64,000 bases of DNA from Falsiroseomonas algicola (GTDB lineage: Bacteria > Pseudomonadota > Alphaproteobacteria > Acetobacterales > Acetobacteraceae): positions 496,001-560,000 of the forward strand of contig NZ_JAAIKB010000003.1 of assembly GCF_011040385.1 (NCBI RefSeq). Reading direction: 5' to 3'. Positions 17,439 to 25,522 of this stretch are shown one piece after another (position 1 is the stretch's first letter; the number at the start of each line of letters is the position of its first letter). The notes under the pieces were generated by a model. It did not search any database, had not been told where the DNA came from, and saw only the letters and a program-made list of their open reading frames with translations. The position numbers and the translations under genes were made by a program.

Positions 17439-18594
17439 GGCGCTGCTCGCCGGCGGCCGCGCCTTCCTGCTGCCGCCAGGCGCGCAGCCGGTGGAGGCGC
17501 AGCGCCTGCGCCCGGCGCCGCTGGCCGGGGCTGGGCTGCTGGGCATCGCCGTCATCGGTGGGCAGGCCCTGCCGGTGATGGCGCCGATCCCCGGCCAGCC
17601 GGGTGGCGAGGCCTGGGTGGTGGTGGAGGGCCCCGGCGGCCGCCTGGTCATGGCCGGGGAGGCGTTGCTGGCCGAGGCGCCGGCGGAGGCGGTACCGCTG
17701 CTGGCGCCGCGCCTGGCCGCCCGGCCCGTGCCCGCGGCGGAACCGGCTTCCGGCACCGGCTGGGCCGTGCCGGCGCGTGCGGGCCGCGCCCGGCTGGTGG
17801 CGATGGCGGCGGAGATCGGCGGGCTGCGCCTGGTGCTGCCCTTCGCCGCGCTGGAACGGGTGGTGCCGCTGCCGGAACTGCGCCCGGCGCCCGGCGCGGG
17901 TCCCGCGGCGCTGGGCTACGCCGTCGCGGCCGGCGCGCCGGTGATGGTGCTGGACCCCGCCTGGGCGGGTGATGCGCCGCTCGCGGAAGGGCCGGATCCG
18001 GGGCTGCTGGTGCTGTTCCGCCATGCCGGGCGGCGGCTCGGCCTGCCCTGCCATCGGATCGAGCCCGCGCGGCCGGGGGAGGCGACGCTGGTTGCCCGGC
18101 TCGATGCCGCGATGGCAGAGCTGGCGGCGGCGCCGATGGGCCAGGTGCTGGCGCCGCCGGTGCCGGAACCCGTGCGCGCCCTCCTGGTCTGCGCCGCCGG
18201 CGGCCAGGCCTTCGCCCTGCCGGTGGAGGAGGTGCAGGCCGTGATCCCGCCGATCGCGCCGAGCCCGGCGCCGGCCGGAGGGGAGAGCGATGGCCGGCTT
18301 GCCGCCTTCCGCGGCGTCGCGGCCCATCGGGGGGAGGTGCTGCCGGTGCTGGATGCCGGCGAGCGTCTGGGCCTGGCTGCCGTGCTCGCCACGCCGGGGG
18401 CGGAGGCACCGCTGTTGAGGCTGGCGGGCGCGCGGCCGGTGGCGCTGGCGGTGTCCGTCGTCACGGGGCTGCGGCGCATTCCCGAGCGGCTGATCGCCGC
18501 CGTGGCCGGGGATGGCCTGGTGTCCGCCATCGCGGAGTTCCAGGACGCGCCGCTGCCGATCTGCCGCGCCTCCATCCTGGGCGCCGCGCGATGA
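17431..18594 (+). CDS. cheW: Multi-domain CheW-like coupling protein
   Basis: This 387-residue protein appears to contain three CheW-like modules, at roughly residues 5-105, 120-235 and 245-385; single-domain CheW is about 160 residues. The last module is the clearest (FALPVEEVQAVIP, then HRGEVLPVLDAGERLG). The first two are weaker, with LVLPFAALERVVPLPEL marking the second. Proteins with several CheW domains connect receptors and CheA in larger or branched arrays. It is translationally coupled to cheR (8-base overlap) and cheB (4-base overlap). The module borders were judged by eye. Confidence 0.78.
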   Translation: MAEALLAGGRAFLLPPGAQPVEAQRLRPAPLAGAGLLGIAVIGGQALPVMAPIPGQPGGEAWVVVEGPGGRLVMAGEALLAEAPAEAVPLLAPRLAARPVPAAEPASGTGWAVPARAGRARLVAMAAEIGGLRLVLPFAALERVVPLPELRPAPGAGPAALGYAVAAGAPVMVLDPAWAGDAPLAEGPDPGLLVLFRHAGRRLGLPCHRIEPARPGEATLVARLDAAMAELAAAPMGQVLAPPVPEPVRALLVCAAGGQAFALPVEEVQAVIPPIAPSPAPAGGESDGRLAAFRGVAAHRGEVLPVLDAGERLGLAAVLATPGAEAPLLRLAGARPVALAVSVVTGLRRIPERLIAAVAGDGLVSAIAEFQDAPLPICRASILGAAR

Positions 18595-19631
18595 TCCGCG
18601 TGCTGGTGGTGGACGACAGCGGCTTCATGCGCATGGCGCTGCGCCGGATCATCGAGGCCGAAGGCGACCTGAAGGTGGTCGGCGAAGCCGCGGATGGGGA
18701 GGCGGGCGTGGAACAGGCCGCGAAGCTCCGCCCCGACGTCATCGCCATGGATGTGGAGATGCCGAAGCTGGATGGGCTGGAGGCGACGCGCCGTGTCATG
18801 GCGCTGCCCGACCCGCCGGCGGTGCTGATGGTCAGCCACCACACGCGGGACGGATCCGCCACGGCGCTGGCGGCGCTGGATCGCGGCGCGGTCGACTATG
18901 TCTGCAAGGATGGCGACCTCGGCGGCGTCGATCTCGGCATGCTGGACCGGGAATTGCGGTCCCGCCTGCGCCACTGGGCGGGCCAGCGCGCAGCGGTGCG
19001 GCCCATGGCGCGGGCGGCGGGGCCGGTCCGGGTGGTGAAGGCCGCAGGTGGCTGCGACGTGGTGGTGGTGGGGGCTTCCACCGGCGGGCCGGATGCGCTG
19101 GCCGCCTTCCTGGCAGCGGCCGGGCGGCTGCCGGTGCCCTGCGTGGTGGCGCAGCACATGCCAGCGGACCTGGCGCCCGACCTGGCGCAGCATCTGGCGC
19201 GGCTGTCCGGCGTGCCGGTCGGCGTCGGTCGCGCCGGGCAGGTGCTGATTCCCGGCGAGGTCACGGTGGTGCCCGGCGGCACGGATGGGCACCTCGCGCG
19301 CCGGGCTGCGGGTGGGGAGGGCGGGCTGACGCTTCGACTCGCCTCCGGACCGATGGCGGTGCATCCTTCCGTGGACCTGCTGTTCCAATCCGCCGCGCTG
19401 GTGGCGCGCCGCGCGCTGGGCGTCGTGCTCACCGGGATGGGGCGGGATGGGGAGCAGGGCGCCCGCGCCATGACGGAAAGGGGCATGCCCGTGCTGGCCC
19501 AGTCACCCGCAAGCTGCGTCGTCGCCGGCATGCCGGGCGCGGTGATCGAGGGCGGGCTGGCGGTGGAGACGGCGGACCCGGCCGGGCTCGGCCGCCGCGT
19601 CCAGGCGCTGGCGAAGGAGCGCGTCACATGA
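18591..19631 (+). CDS. cheB: CheB chemotaxis response regulator, protein-glutamate methylesterase
   Basis: This 346-residue protein has a complete CheB layout. The receiver domain (residues 1-115) has the acidic pair at VVDDS and phospho-acceptor D54 in IAMDVEMP. The methylesterase domain begins near residue 153, with a catalytic triad of S163 (GASTGGP), H189 (AQHMP) and D286 (GMGRDGEQG). The receiver lysine lies in VCKDG, without the usual following Pro. It removes receptor methyl groups added by CheR. It overlaps its neighbours by 4 bases on each side. Confidence 0.93.
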   Translation: MIRVLVVDDSGFMRMALRRIIEAEGDLKVVGEAADGEAGVEQAAKLRPDVIAMDVEMPKLDGLEATRRVMALPDPPAVLMVSHHTRDGSATALAALDRGAVDYVCKDGDLGGVDLGMLDRELRSRLRHWAGQRAAVRPMARAAGPVRVVKAAGGCDVVVVGASTGGPDALAAFLAAAGRLPVPCVVAQHMPADLAPDLAQHLARLSGVPVGVGRAGQVLIPGEVTVVPGGTDGHLARRAAGGEGGLTLRLASGPMAVHPSVDLLFQSAALVARRALGVVLTGMGRDGEQGARAMTERGMPVLAQSPASCVVAGMPGAVIEGGLAVETADPAGLGRRVQALAKERVT

Positions 19632-20944
19632 CGCTCGACCGGGAGATGCTCGACGCCTTCGTGCCGGAATTCGAGGCCGAGGCGGTGCGGCTGGCGATGG
19701 TGCGGGACGCGGCGGCGGCGCAGCGGGCGCTGGACCAGCTGCGCGCCATGGCCGGGGCGCTCGGCGCGCCATCGCTGTCGCGGATGGTCGAGGATGCAGG
19801 CCTGGCGCTGGACCCGCTGGACCTGCCCGCCCTGCACCAGGCGGCGGAGGCGCTGGCCCGCCAGGCCAGGGCGGTGGGGGAAGCCGGGGCAGACGTGGCT
19901 CCCGCCGTCGCGGCTCCAGCGCCCATCGCCGCGGCATCGACCCCGGCGGCGCCAAGCCTGGACCGGGAGATCCTGGACGCGCTGGCGCCCGAATTCGAGG
20001 AAGCCTGCGCCAGGCTGGCCACGGCGGCCGACGAGGCCGGTGCCAACCGCGCGCTGGATGGGCTGCGGGCGCTGGCGGGTGCGGCCGGGCTCGCCTCGCT
20101 GAAGGCGCTGCTGGACCGTGCCCTGCCGCTGCTCGATCCCTTCGATGCCGCCGGGCTCGGCACGCTCGCGGCGACGCTCTCCGCCCATGCCGCGCGCATC
20201 GTCGCGGCCGGCGAGGATCTGCCGCCCCCGGCGGAGGCCGCGCCCTCCGTCGCCCCCGGGCCTACCGCGCTGGACCCGGAGATGCTGGCCGCCTTCGCGC
20301 CGGAGTTCCAGGCGGGCTGCGCGCGGCTTTCCGCCGCGACGGAGGAGGCGGAGGCGGCGCGCGCCGCCGATTCGCTGCGCGCGATGGCGGAAGCGCTGGG
20401 GCTCGATTCGCTGCGCGCCATGCTGGCGGAGCCACCCTTCGATGCGGTGGCGCTGGCCGCGCATGCCGCCGCCATCGCCATCGCCGGCCATGACCTGCCC
20501 TACGCCCCCGCCGCGCCCGTGGCGGCGAAGCGGCGGGTCCTGGTGGTGGATGACAGCGCCATGATGCGCCGCCTGGTGCGGGAGACGCTGGCGACCGACC
20601 CGGATTTCGAGGTGGTGGGAGAGGCGCCGGACGGCCTCCGCGCCCTGGCCGCCATGCGGGAGCACCGCCCCGACCTGACCATGCTGGACATCGAGATGCC
20701 TGAACTCGACGGCATCGGCGTCATGCGGCGCTGGGCGCTGGAGGGCATCGGCGCCGTCGTCATCGTCTCCTCCGCCGCCCGGCCTGGTTCCGCCACGGCG
20801 GTGGAGGCGCGGCGGCTCGGTGTCGCGGGCATCGTCGGCAAGCCCTCCGGCGCGCTCAGCCCGGACCTCAAGCAGCGGCAGGGGGAGGCGCTGATCCGCA
20901 CCGCCCGCCGCGCGGCGGGGCTGCCGGTGGAGCTCTCTCGATGA
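19628..20944 (+). CDS. Triple Hpt-like repeat protein with C-terminal receiver domain; phospho-His replaced by Asp in all repeats
   Basis: This 438-residue protein has no single standard name. Three homologous helical segments start near residues 3, 111 and 215 (LDREMLDAF, LDREILDAL, LDPEMLAAF). Each continues with an Hpt-like core: ALDQLRAMAGALG, ALDGLRALAGAAG, AADSLRAMAEALG. In a working Hpt domain the position of D36, D144 and D248 is the phosphorylated His. Alanine/proline-rich linkers separate the units. Residues 303-420 form an intact receiver with D308/D309, acceptor D354 (MLDIEMPELDG), a Ser in VIVSSAA and K405 (VGKPSG). It sits between cheB and cheA with 4-base overlaps on both sides, so CheA is the expected phosphodonor. 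Confidence 0.85.
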   Translation: MTLDREMLDAFVPEFEAEAVRLAMVRDAAAAQRALDQLRAMAGALGAPSLSRMVEDAGLALDPLDLPALHQAAEALARQARAVGEAGADVAPAVAAPAPIAAASTPAAPSLDREILDALAPEFEEACARLATAADEAGANRALDGLRALAGAAGLASLKALLDRALPLLDPFDAAGLGTLAATLSAHAARIVAAGEDLPPPAEAAPSVAPGPTALDPEMLAAFAPEFQAGCARLSAATEEAEAARAADSLRAMAEALGLDSLRAMLAEPPFDAVALAAHAAAIAIAGHDLPYAPAAPVAAKRRVLVVDDSAMMRRLVRETLATDPDFEVVGEAPDGLRALAAMREHRPDLTMLDIEMPELDGIGVMRRWALEGIGAVVIVSSAARPGSATAVEARRLGVAGIVGKPSGALSPDLKQRQGEALIRTARRAAGLPVELSR

Positions 20945-23568
20945 TCGAGGATGAGGGCCTCTGGCAGGAATTCGCCGGCGAGTCGGAGGAACATCTCGAC
21001 GCCATCGAACGTGTCCTGGCCGGCGGGTCGGCGGCGGACCGCGCGGCGGTGGACCGGCTGTTCCGGGCCTTCCATTCGCTGAAGGGCATGTCGGATGCGC
21101 TCGGCGCGCCGGGCATGAAGAATGTGGCGCACCGGGCGGAAGACATCCTCGGCCTGGCGCGCAACGGCAAGCTGGTGGTGGAAGGCGGCGTCGCGGATGC
21201 GCTGCTGGCCGCGGTCGACGTGCTGCGCCGCCAGCGCGCGGTGGTGATCGAGCAGCACAAGGACGTGCCGGCACCGCCCGACCTGCTGGCGCGACTTGGC
21301 GCCCTTGCGGATGGCAACGCACCGCCGCCCGCGCCCCGCCCCGCAGCGGCCATCGCCGCACCATCGCCGGCGCCATCGCCCGGCCCGGCGGCGGCGCTGC
21401 TCGGCGCCCTTGCCTCTCGCACTGCGGAAGCGGCGCCGCTGCTGGCCGCGCTGGCGGTGGAGCGGCGTCCGGAGGCGCTTCGGGAGGCCGCCGATCTCGG
21501 CGATGCCGCGCGGATGCTGGGTCTGGGCCGCCTCGGGGCCGGCTTCGACCGGCTGGCGGCGCAGGCCGGCGGTGCCGGGGCATTGGCGGCGCTCGGCGCA
21601 CTGCGGCGCCTGCTGGCGCTGCTGGAGGCCGAGGCCGGCGAACCCGCCGGGGCCGATCGCCTGGCCGGCGCGCCCGGCACCGAATCGGCGGCGCTCGGCC
21701 CGCGCCTGGCGGCGCTCGCGTTGCAGGCGGAAGCCGTGACGGCGGGTGGAGACGCCACCGCGGCGATGGAGGCGGCGCAGGAGGCGGCGGAGGTCGCCGC
21801 AGCCTTCGGGCTGGACGGGCTGGAACACCTCCTGCTGTCACTTGGTGACCTGGCGGATCGTGCCAGCGACCCGGATGCGGCGGCGACGCTGGCGGCGCAG
21901 GGCCCCGTCATCGCCGACCGGCTGCGCAGCGCCGCGGAAGGCGGCCTTGCCGCGCTTCGGCTGGCACAGGAAGTGGGCCCCGGGCCGGAGCAGGCGGATG
22001 CGCGTATCCCCGCCGCCTTCGCGCCGCTGCTGGGCGCGGAGGGCCGCCGCCGGGCGCTGGCGGCGCTGGAAGGCGGGCGGGTGCTGTATCGCCTGCGCAT
22101 GGCGACCGGCGTGCCGGCGGAAGCCGAGGCCGCCGTCGCCGCCGCGCTGGCGGCGGAGGCGGAGGTGCTGACCAGCCGCACCGTGCTGGACGCGCAGCCG
22201 TCCCATCTCGACATGCTGCTGGCCGGCCCGGCGGAGGCCGAGGCGCTGTCCCGCGCCGTGACCGCCGCCGATCCCGCCCGGGTCGTGGTGCTGGAACTGG
22301 CACCGATCGAGGCCGGCGCCGGCATGGCCGAGGCGCAGCCGGCGATGCGCGCCGCACCCGTGACACTGCGCGTGCGGCAGGAGACGATCGACCAGATCAT
22401 CGCGCTGGAAGCGGAAGTCCGCGCGGCCTCGCTTGCCCTGGCCGAAGCCCTGACGGATGGCGGGATGACGGAGGCGCTGGCCAGTCTCGGCGCGCTGGAA
22501 CGGCGCCTGGCCGGCGGCGCGGCGCGGGAACTGGGCCAGGCCGTTGGCCGCCTGCGACAGGTGCAGGAAACGCTGGAGCGTGCGGAGAATCGCCTCGCCG
22601 TCGGGATGCGGCGGCTGGATGATTCCGTGATGGAGTTGCGCGTCGTGCCCGTCGGCACGCTGTTCGGCCGCCTGCCGCGGGTGGTGCGCGCCGTCGCCCA
22701 GGCCTCCGCCAAGGAGGTCGAGCTGGTGATGGAGGGCGAGGACGTCACCATCGACCGCAGCCTGGTCGAACTGCTGGCCGACCCGCTGCTTCACCTCACG
22801 CGCAATGCGGTGGACCACGGGATCGAGGGACCGGAGGAGCGGGAGGCCGCCGGCAAGCCGCGCCGCGCGACCTTGCGCGTTTCCGCCGCGCGCCGCACCG
22901 GCCAGGTGCGCGTGCGGGTCAGCGAGGATGGGCGCGGCATCGATCGCAGCCGTGTCCTGGCGCGCGCCATCGCGCGTGGGCTCGTGAGCGAGGAGCAGGC
23001 GGCACGGATGAGCGAGGAGGAGGTGCATGCGCTGCTCTTCCGCCCCGGCTTCTCCACCGCCGAGACCATCACGGAGACCTCCGGCCGCGGCGTCGGGCTC
23101 GATGTGGTGCAGGACGCGATCCGGCGCGCCGGTGGCACGGTGGAGATCGCGAGCGCGGCGGGGCAGGGGACCAGCTTCACGCTTCGCCTGCCGCTGACCG
23201 CCGCCGTGCAGACGGTGCTGCTGGTGGAGGTGGGCGGCCACCCCTATGCGCTGCCGGCGGCGCGGGTGGAGGCGGTGCTGGATGCCGGCGCGGCGCCGGG
23301 CTGCGAGGTGCTGTCGCTGGCCGCCGTGCTCGGGCTGCCCGCCACGGAATCGCGCGGCGGCGGTGCCATCGTCATCGTGAAGTCGGGCGGGCGGTCCTTC
23401 GGGCTTTCGGTCGGCGCCGTGCAACGACGGACGGACCTGCTGCTGCGGCCGCTGCACCCCGCGCTGGCGGCGCTGCCCGGCATCGGCGGTGTCGGCGTGC
23501 TCGGCAACGGGGAGCCCGTTGTCGTGCTGGAACCGGACGGGTTCGCGCCGGAGGCCGTTACGGGCTGA
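20941..23568 (+). CDS. cheA: CheA-type chemotaxis histidine kinase
   Basis: This 875-residue kinase has an N-terminal Hpt domain with H45 in AFHSLKGMSDALG. An unusually long Ala/Gly-rich helical region (about residues 120-460) follows, with no recognisable P2 domain. Next come the dimer and ATPase core, with LHLTRNAVDHGIE as the N box, SEDGRGID as G1 and TSGRGVGLDVV as G2, then a C-terminal CheW-like domain from about residue 755. There is no receiver at the C-terminus; the receiver protein just upstream probably takes that part. It should autophosphorylate on H45 when driven by the receptor-CheW complex and pass phosphate to CheB and the Hpt-repeat receiver protein. Confidence 0.9.
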   Translation: MIEDEGLWQEFAGESEEHLDAIERVLAGGSAADRAAVDRLFRAFHSLKGMSDALGAPGMKNVAHRAEDILGLARNGKLVVEGGVADALLAAVDVLRRQRAVVIEQHKDVPAPPDLLARLGALADGNAPPPAPRPAAAIAAPSPAPSPGPAAALLGALASRTAEAAPLLAALAVERRPEALREAADLGDAARMLGLGRLGAGFDRLAAQAGGAGALAALGALRRLLALLEAEAGEPAGADRLAGAPGTESAALGPRLAALALQAEAVTAGGDATAAMEAAQEAAEVAAAFGLDGLEHLLLSLGDLADRASDPDAAATLAAQGPVIADRLRSAAEGGLAALRLAQEVGPGPEQADARIPAAFAPLLGAEGRRRALAALEGGRVLYRLRMATGVPAEAEAAVAAALAAEAEVLTSRTVLDAQPSHLDMLLAGPAEAEALSRAVTAADPARVVVLELAPIEAGAGMAEAQPAMRAAPVTLRVRQETIDQIIALEAEVRAASLALAEALTDGGMTEALASLGALERRLAGGAARELGQAVGRLRQVQETLERAENRLAVGMRRLDDSVMELRVVPVGTLFGRLPRVVRAVAQASAKEVELVMEGEDVTIDRSLVELLADPLLHLTRNAVDHGIEGPEEREAAGKPRRATLRVSAARRTGQVRVRVSEDGRGIDRSRVLARAIARGLVSEEQAARMSEEEVHALLFRPGFSTAETITETSGRGVGLDVVQDAIRRAGGTVEIASAAGQGTSFTLRLPLTAAVQTVLLVEVGGHPYALPAARVEAVLDAGAAPGCEVLSLAAVLGLPATESRGGGAIVIVKSGGRSFGLSVGAVQRRTDLLLRPLHPALAALPGIGGVGVLGNGEPVVVLEPDGFAPEAVTG

Positions 23569-23703
23569 GGGTCCCGGCGAATCGGTTGCGAACCGGTTGC
23601 CTCCCCCTGCTGGACGCTTCGTCGCCGGGCGGGTAGAGGCACGCACCCAATCCACCCGGCGCCGCAAGGCTTCGCGCCGGATTCTGACAGGAAGGACCTG
23701 CCC

Positions 23704-24270
23704 GTGATTTCGCGACGCCACGCGCTCGGCGCCGGCGGCCTGACGCTGCTGCTCGCCGCCTGCCAGACCCCGACCGCCCCCCGGATCGTGCCGGAGGATG
23801 GCTCGATCGACATCCTGACGCTGCTGCGCAGCAAGCCGGAGCACACCCGCTTCGTGAATGCGCTGGTCATCAGCGGCGCGACGTCGCGGCTAGGCCGGCA
23901 GAACGGCGCGGTGACGCTCTTCGCCCCCACCAACGACAGCCTGAACAGCCTGCCGGCCGCGACGCTGGCGCTGCTGGACAACCCGCCGGCGCAGCCGACG
24001 GAGGCGCAGCGCGCGCTGATCCAGCCGCTGGTCTTCGGCAATGCGGCCTGGGGCCTGCTGCGCTTCCCGGACATCGCGGCGCGCCGCAACACCATCGTGA
24101 CCTGGGACCGCGCCCGCCTGACCGTGACGGCGACGGGCGAGCGCACGGCGCGCCTGGCGCGGGAAGGCGTGACGCTCGCCGCCGGTCGTCCGGCACCGGA
24201 GGTGACGCGCGGCAACGTGCTGGCCAGCGACGGCGTCTTCCACGTGACGAACGGCTTCGTCGCCGCCTAA
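23704..24270 (+). CDS. Fasciclin-domain lipoprotein
   Basis: This 188-residue exported protein starts at a GTG with a well-placed AGGAAGG upstream. The N-terminus MISRRHALGAGGLTLLLAAC combines a twin Arg and a hydrophobic core with the lipobox LAAC, so lipid attachment at Cys20 is predicted. One fasciclin (FAS1) domain follows, with the H1-type block VTLFAPTNDSLNSLP and the H2-type end VLASDGVFHVTNGF. FAS1 domains mediate adhesion or ligand binding. It is 135 bases after cheA on the same strand and ahead of strong hairpins, so it may be read from the che transcript, possibly as a surface or periplasmic partner. That role is a guess. Confidence 0.83.
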   Translation: MISRRHALGAGGLTLLLAACQTPTAPRIVPEDGSIDILTLLRSKPEHTRFVNALVISGATSRLGRQNGAVTLFAPTNDSLNSLPAATLALLDNPPAQPTEAQRALIQPLVFGNAAWGLLRFPDIAARRNTIVTWDRARLTVTATGERTARLAREGVTLAAGRPAPEVTRGNVLASDGVFHVTNGFVAA

Positions 24271-24281
24271 CTGACGACGGT

Positions 24282-24302
24282 CCAGGCCCGTCTCGGGCCT
24301 GG
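24282..24302. terminator. Hairpin, 9-bp perfect stem
   Basis: CCAGGCCCG, a 3-base loop and CGGGCCTGG form a perfect stem 12 bases after the fasciclin stop. No T run follows. Its place between convergent genes fits a transcription end for one or both strands. Confidence 0.6.
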
Positions 24303-24313
24303 CGGATGGGGTC

Positions 24314-24336
24314 CGGGGAAGGCAGAGCCTTCCCCG
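24314..24336. terminator. Hairpin, 10-bp perfect stem, probable bidirectional terminator
   Basis: CGGGGAAGGC, loop AGA and GCCTTCCCCG pair perfectly, 11 bases beyond the preceding hairpin and 8 bases past the stop of the minus-strand phosphatase gene. Two strong hairpins back to back in a 73-base convergent gap most likely end transcription from both sides. Confidence 0.65.
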
Positions 24337-24343
24337 AAGGCCT

Positions 24344-25522
24344 TCACCCCGCGTGCCTCAGCGCCAGCGCGGTGATGTCATCCGCCTGCGGCGCCCCATC
24401 GGCGAAGGCGCCGACCGCGCGCAACACCGCTTCCACCACTGTCCGCGGATCGGTCCCGGCCTCCGCCAGCGCCGCCATCAGCCGCGCCTGGCCGAAGAAG
24501 CCGCCCTGGTTGTCCTCCGCCTCCGACACCCCGTCGGAATAGCAGAACAGCGACTCGCCCGGCGCCAGCGCAAAGGCGTCCGACGCGTAGGGAATGCCCT
24601 CCATCACGCCGAGCGCGGGCTGGCGGCGCAGCGGGCCGAGCAGGCGCGGTGCCTCGCCGCCCAGCACCACCGGCAGGTCGTGCCCAGCCACCGCGACGCG
24701 CCCGAGCCCCGTGGTGCCATCGATGACGCCGAGCACGACGGTGACGAAGGTCTGGCTTTCGTTCTCCGCCGAGAGGTCGTCATTCGCCATGGCGAGGATC
24801 TCGCCCGGATCCGGCGCCGCGCCATCGGTGGAAAGGCGCTTCGCCGCGGCACGGATCAGGCCGAGCGTGCGCGCCATGGTGAGCCCCGCAGGCGCGCCCT
24901 TGCCGGAGACGTCGGCCACGGCGAAGAGCATGTGCTTCGCATCCAGCCGCAGGCAGTCATAGAGATCGCCGCCCACCTGCCGCGCCGGCACCATGGCCGC
25001 ATGGACCGACAGCGCGCCCGTCGCGGCCGCGAGAAAATCCCGCGGCACGAGGGAGAGTTGCGCGGCGCGGGCTGATTCCAGTTCCGCTTCCAGCGCCTGC
25101 AGCCTTGCATCGGCGACTTCCCGCAGCCGCTTCTTCTCCAGCACCGCACCGAGCCGCGCGCGCAGCAGCGGCGGGTCGAAGCTCTTCGGCAGGTAGTCCT
25201 CCGCACCCAGTTCGATGCAGCGGACGATCTTCTCCATCTCGGTCAGCGCAGAGATGACGATGACGGGCGGCGCGGCGCCGCGGGCGGCGTGCAGCTGTTC
25301 CAGCACGCCGATGCCATCGAGGTTCGGCATCTCCAGGTCCAGCAGCACCACGTCGAAGCGCTGGCGTTCCAGGGCGGCCAGGCCCTGCACGCCATCCTCC
25401 GCCATCGTGACCTTCGTGTAGCCCAGTTCGCCGAGCCGGCGCTTCAGCACCAGGCGGTTGAAGCTGCTGTCGTCGACGACGAGGATCTCGACATCCCCAT
25501 CCGTGCCCTGCTGCGCGCTCAT
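24344..25522 (-). CDS. Response regulator with PP2C (SpoIIE/RsbU-type) phosphatase domain
   Basis: This 392-residue protein has an N-terminal receiver with D17/D18, acceptor D62 ([11 protein letters not shown]), a Ser in VISALTE and the Lys of [10 protein letters not shown] short coiled segment (about residues 130-155) precedes a PP2C domain with the metal-binding GGDLYD and ADVSGKG blocks and the late [11 protein letters not shown]. Such proteins dephosphorylate STAS anti-anti-sigma factors in partner switching, with activity set by receiver phosphorylation. It overlaps the chemoreceptor gene by 4 bases. This physically ties phosphatase output to chemosensory input and complements the RsbW-like protein across the island. 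Confidence 0.9.
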   Translation of the reverse strand: MSAQQGTDGDVEILVVDDSSFNRLVLKRRLGELGYTKVTMAEDGVQGLAALERQRFDVVLLDLEMPNLDGIGVLEQLHAARGAAPPVIVISALTEMEKIVRCIELGAEDYLPKSFDPPLLRARLGAVLEKKRLREVADARLQALEAELESARAAQLSLVPRDFLAAATGALSVHAAMVPARQVGGDLYDCLRLDAKHMLFAVADVSGKGAPAGLTMARTLGLIRAAAKRLSTDGAAPDPGEILAMANDDLSAENESQTFVTVVLGVIDGTTGLGRVAVAGHDLPVVLGGEAPRLLGPLRRQPALGVMEGIPYASDAFALAPGESLFCYSDGVSEAEDNQGGFFGQARLMAALAEAGTDPRTVVEAVLRAVGAFADGAPQADDITALALRHAG

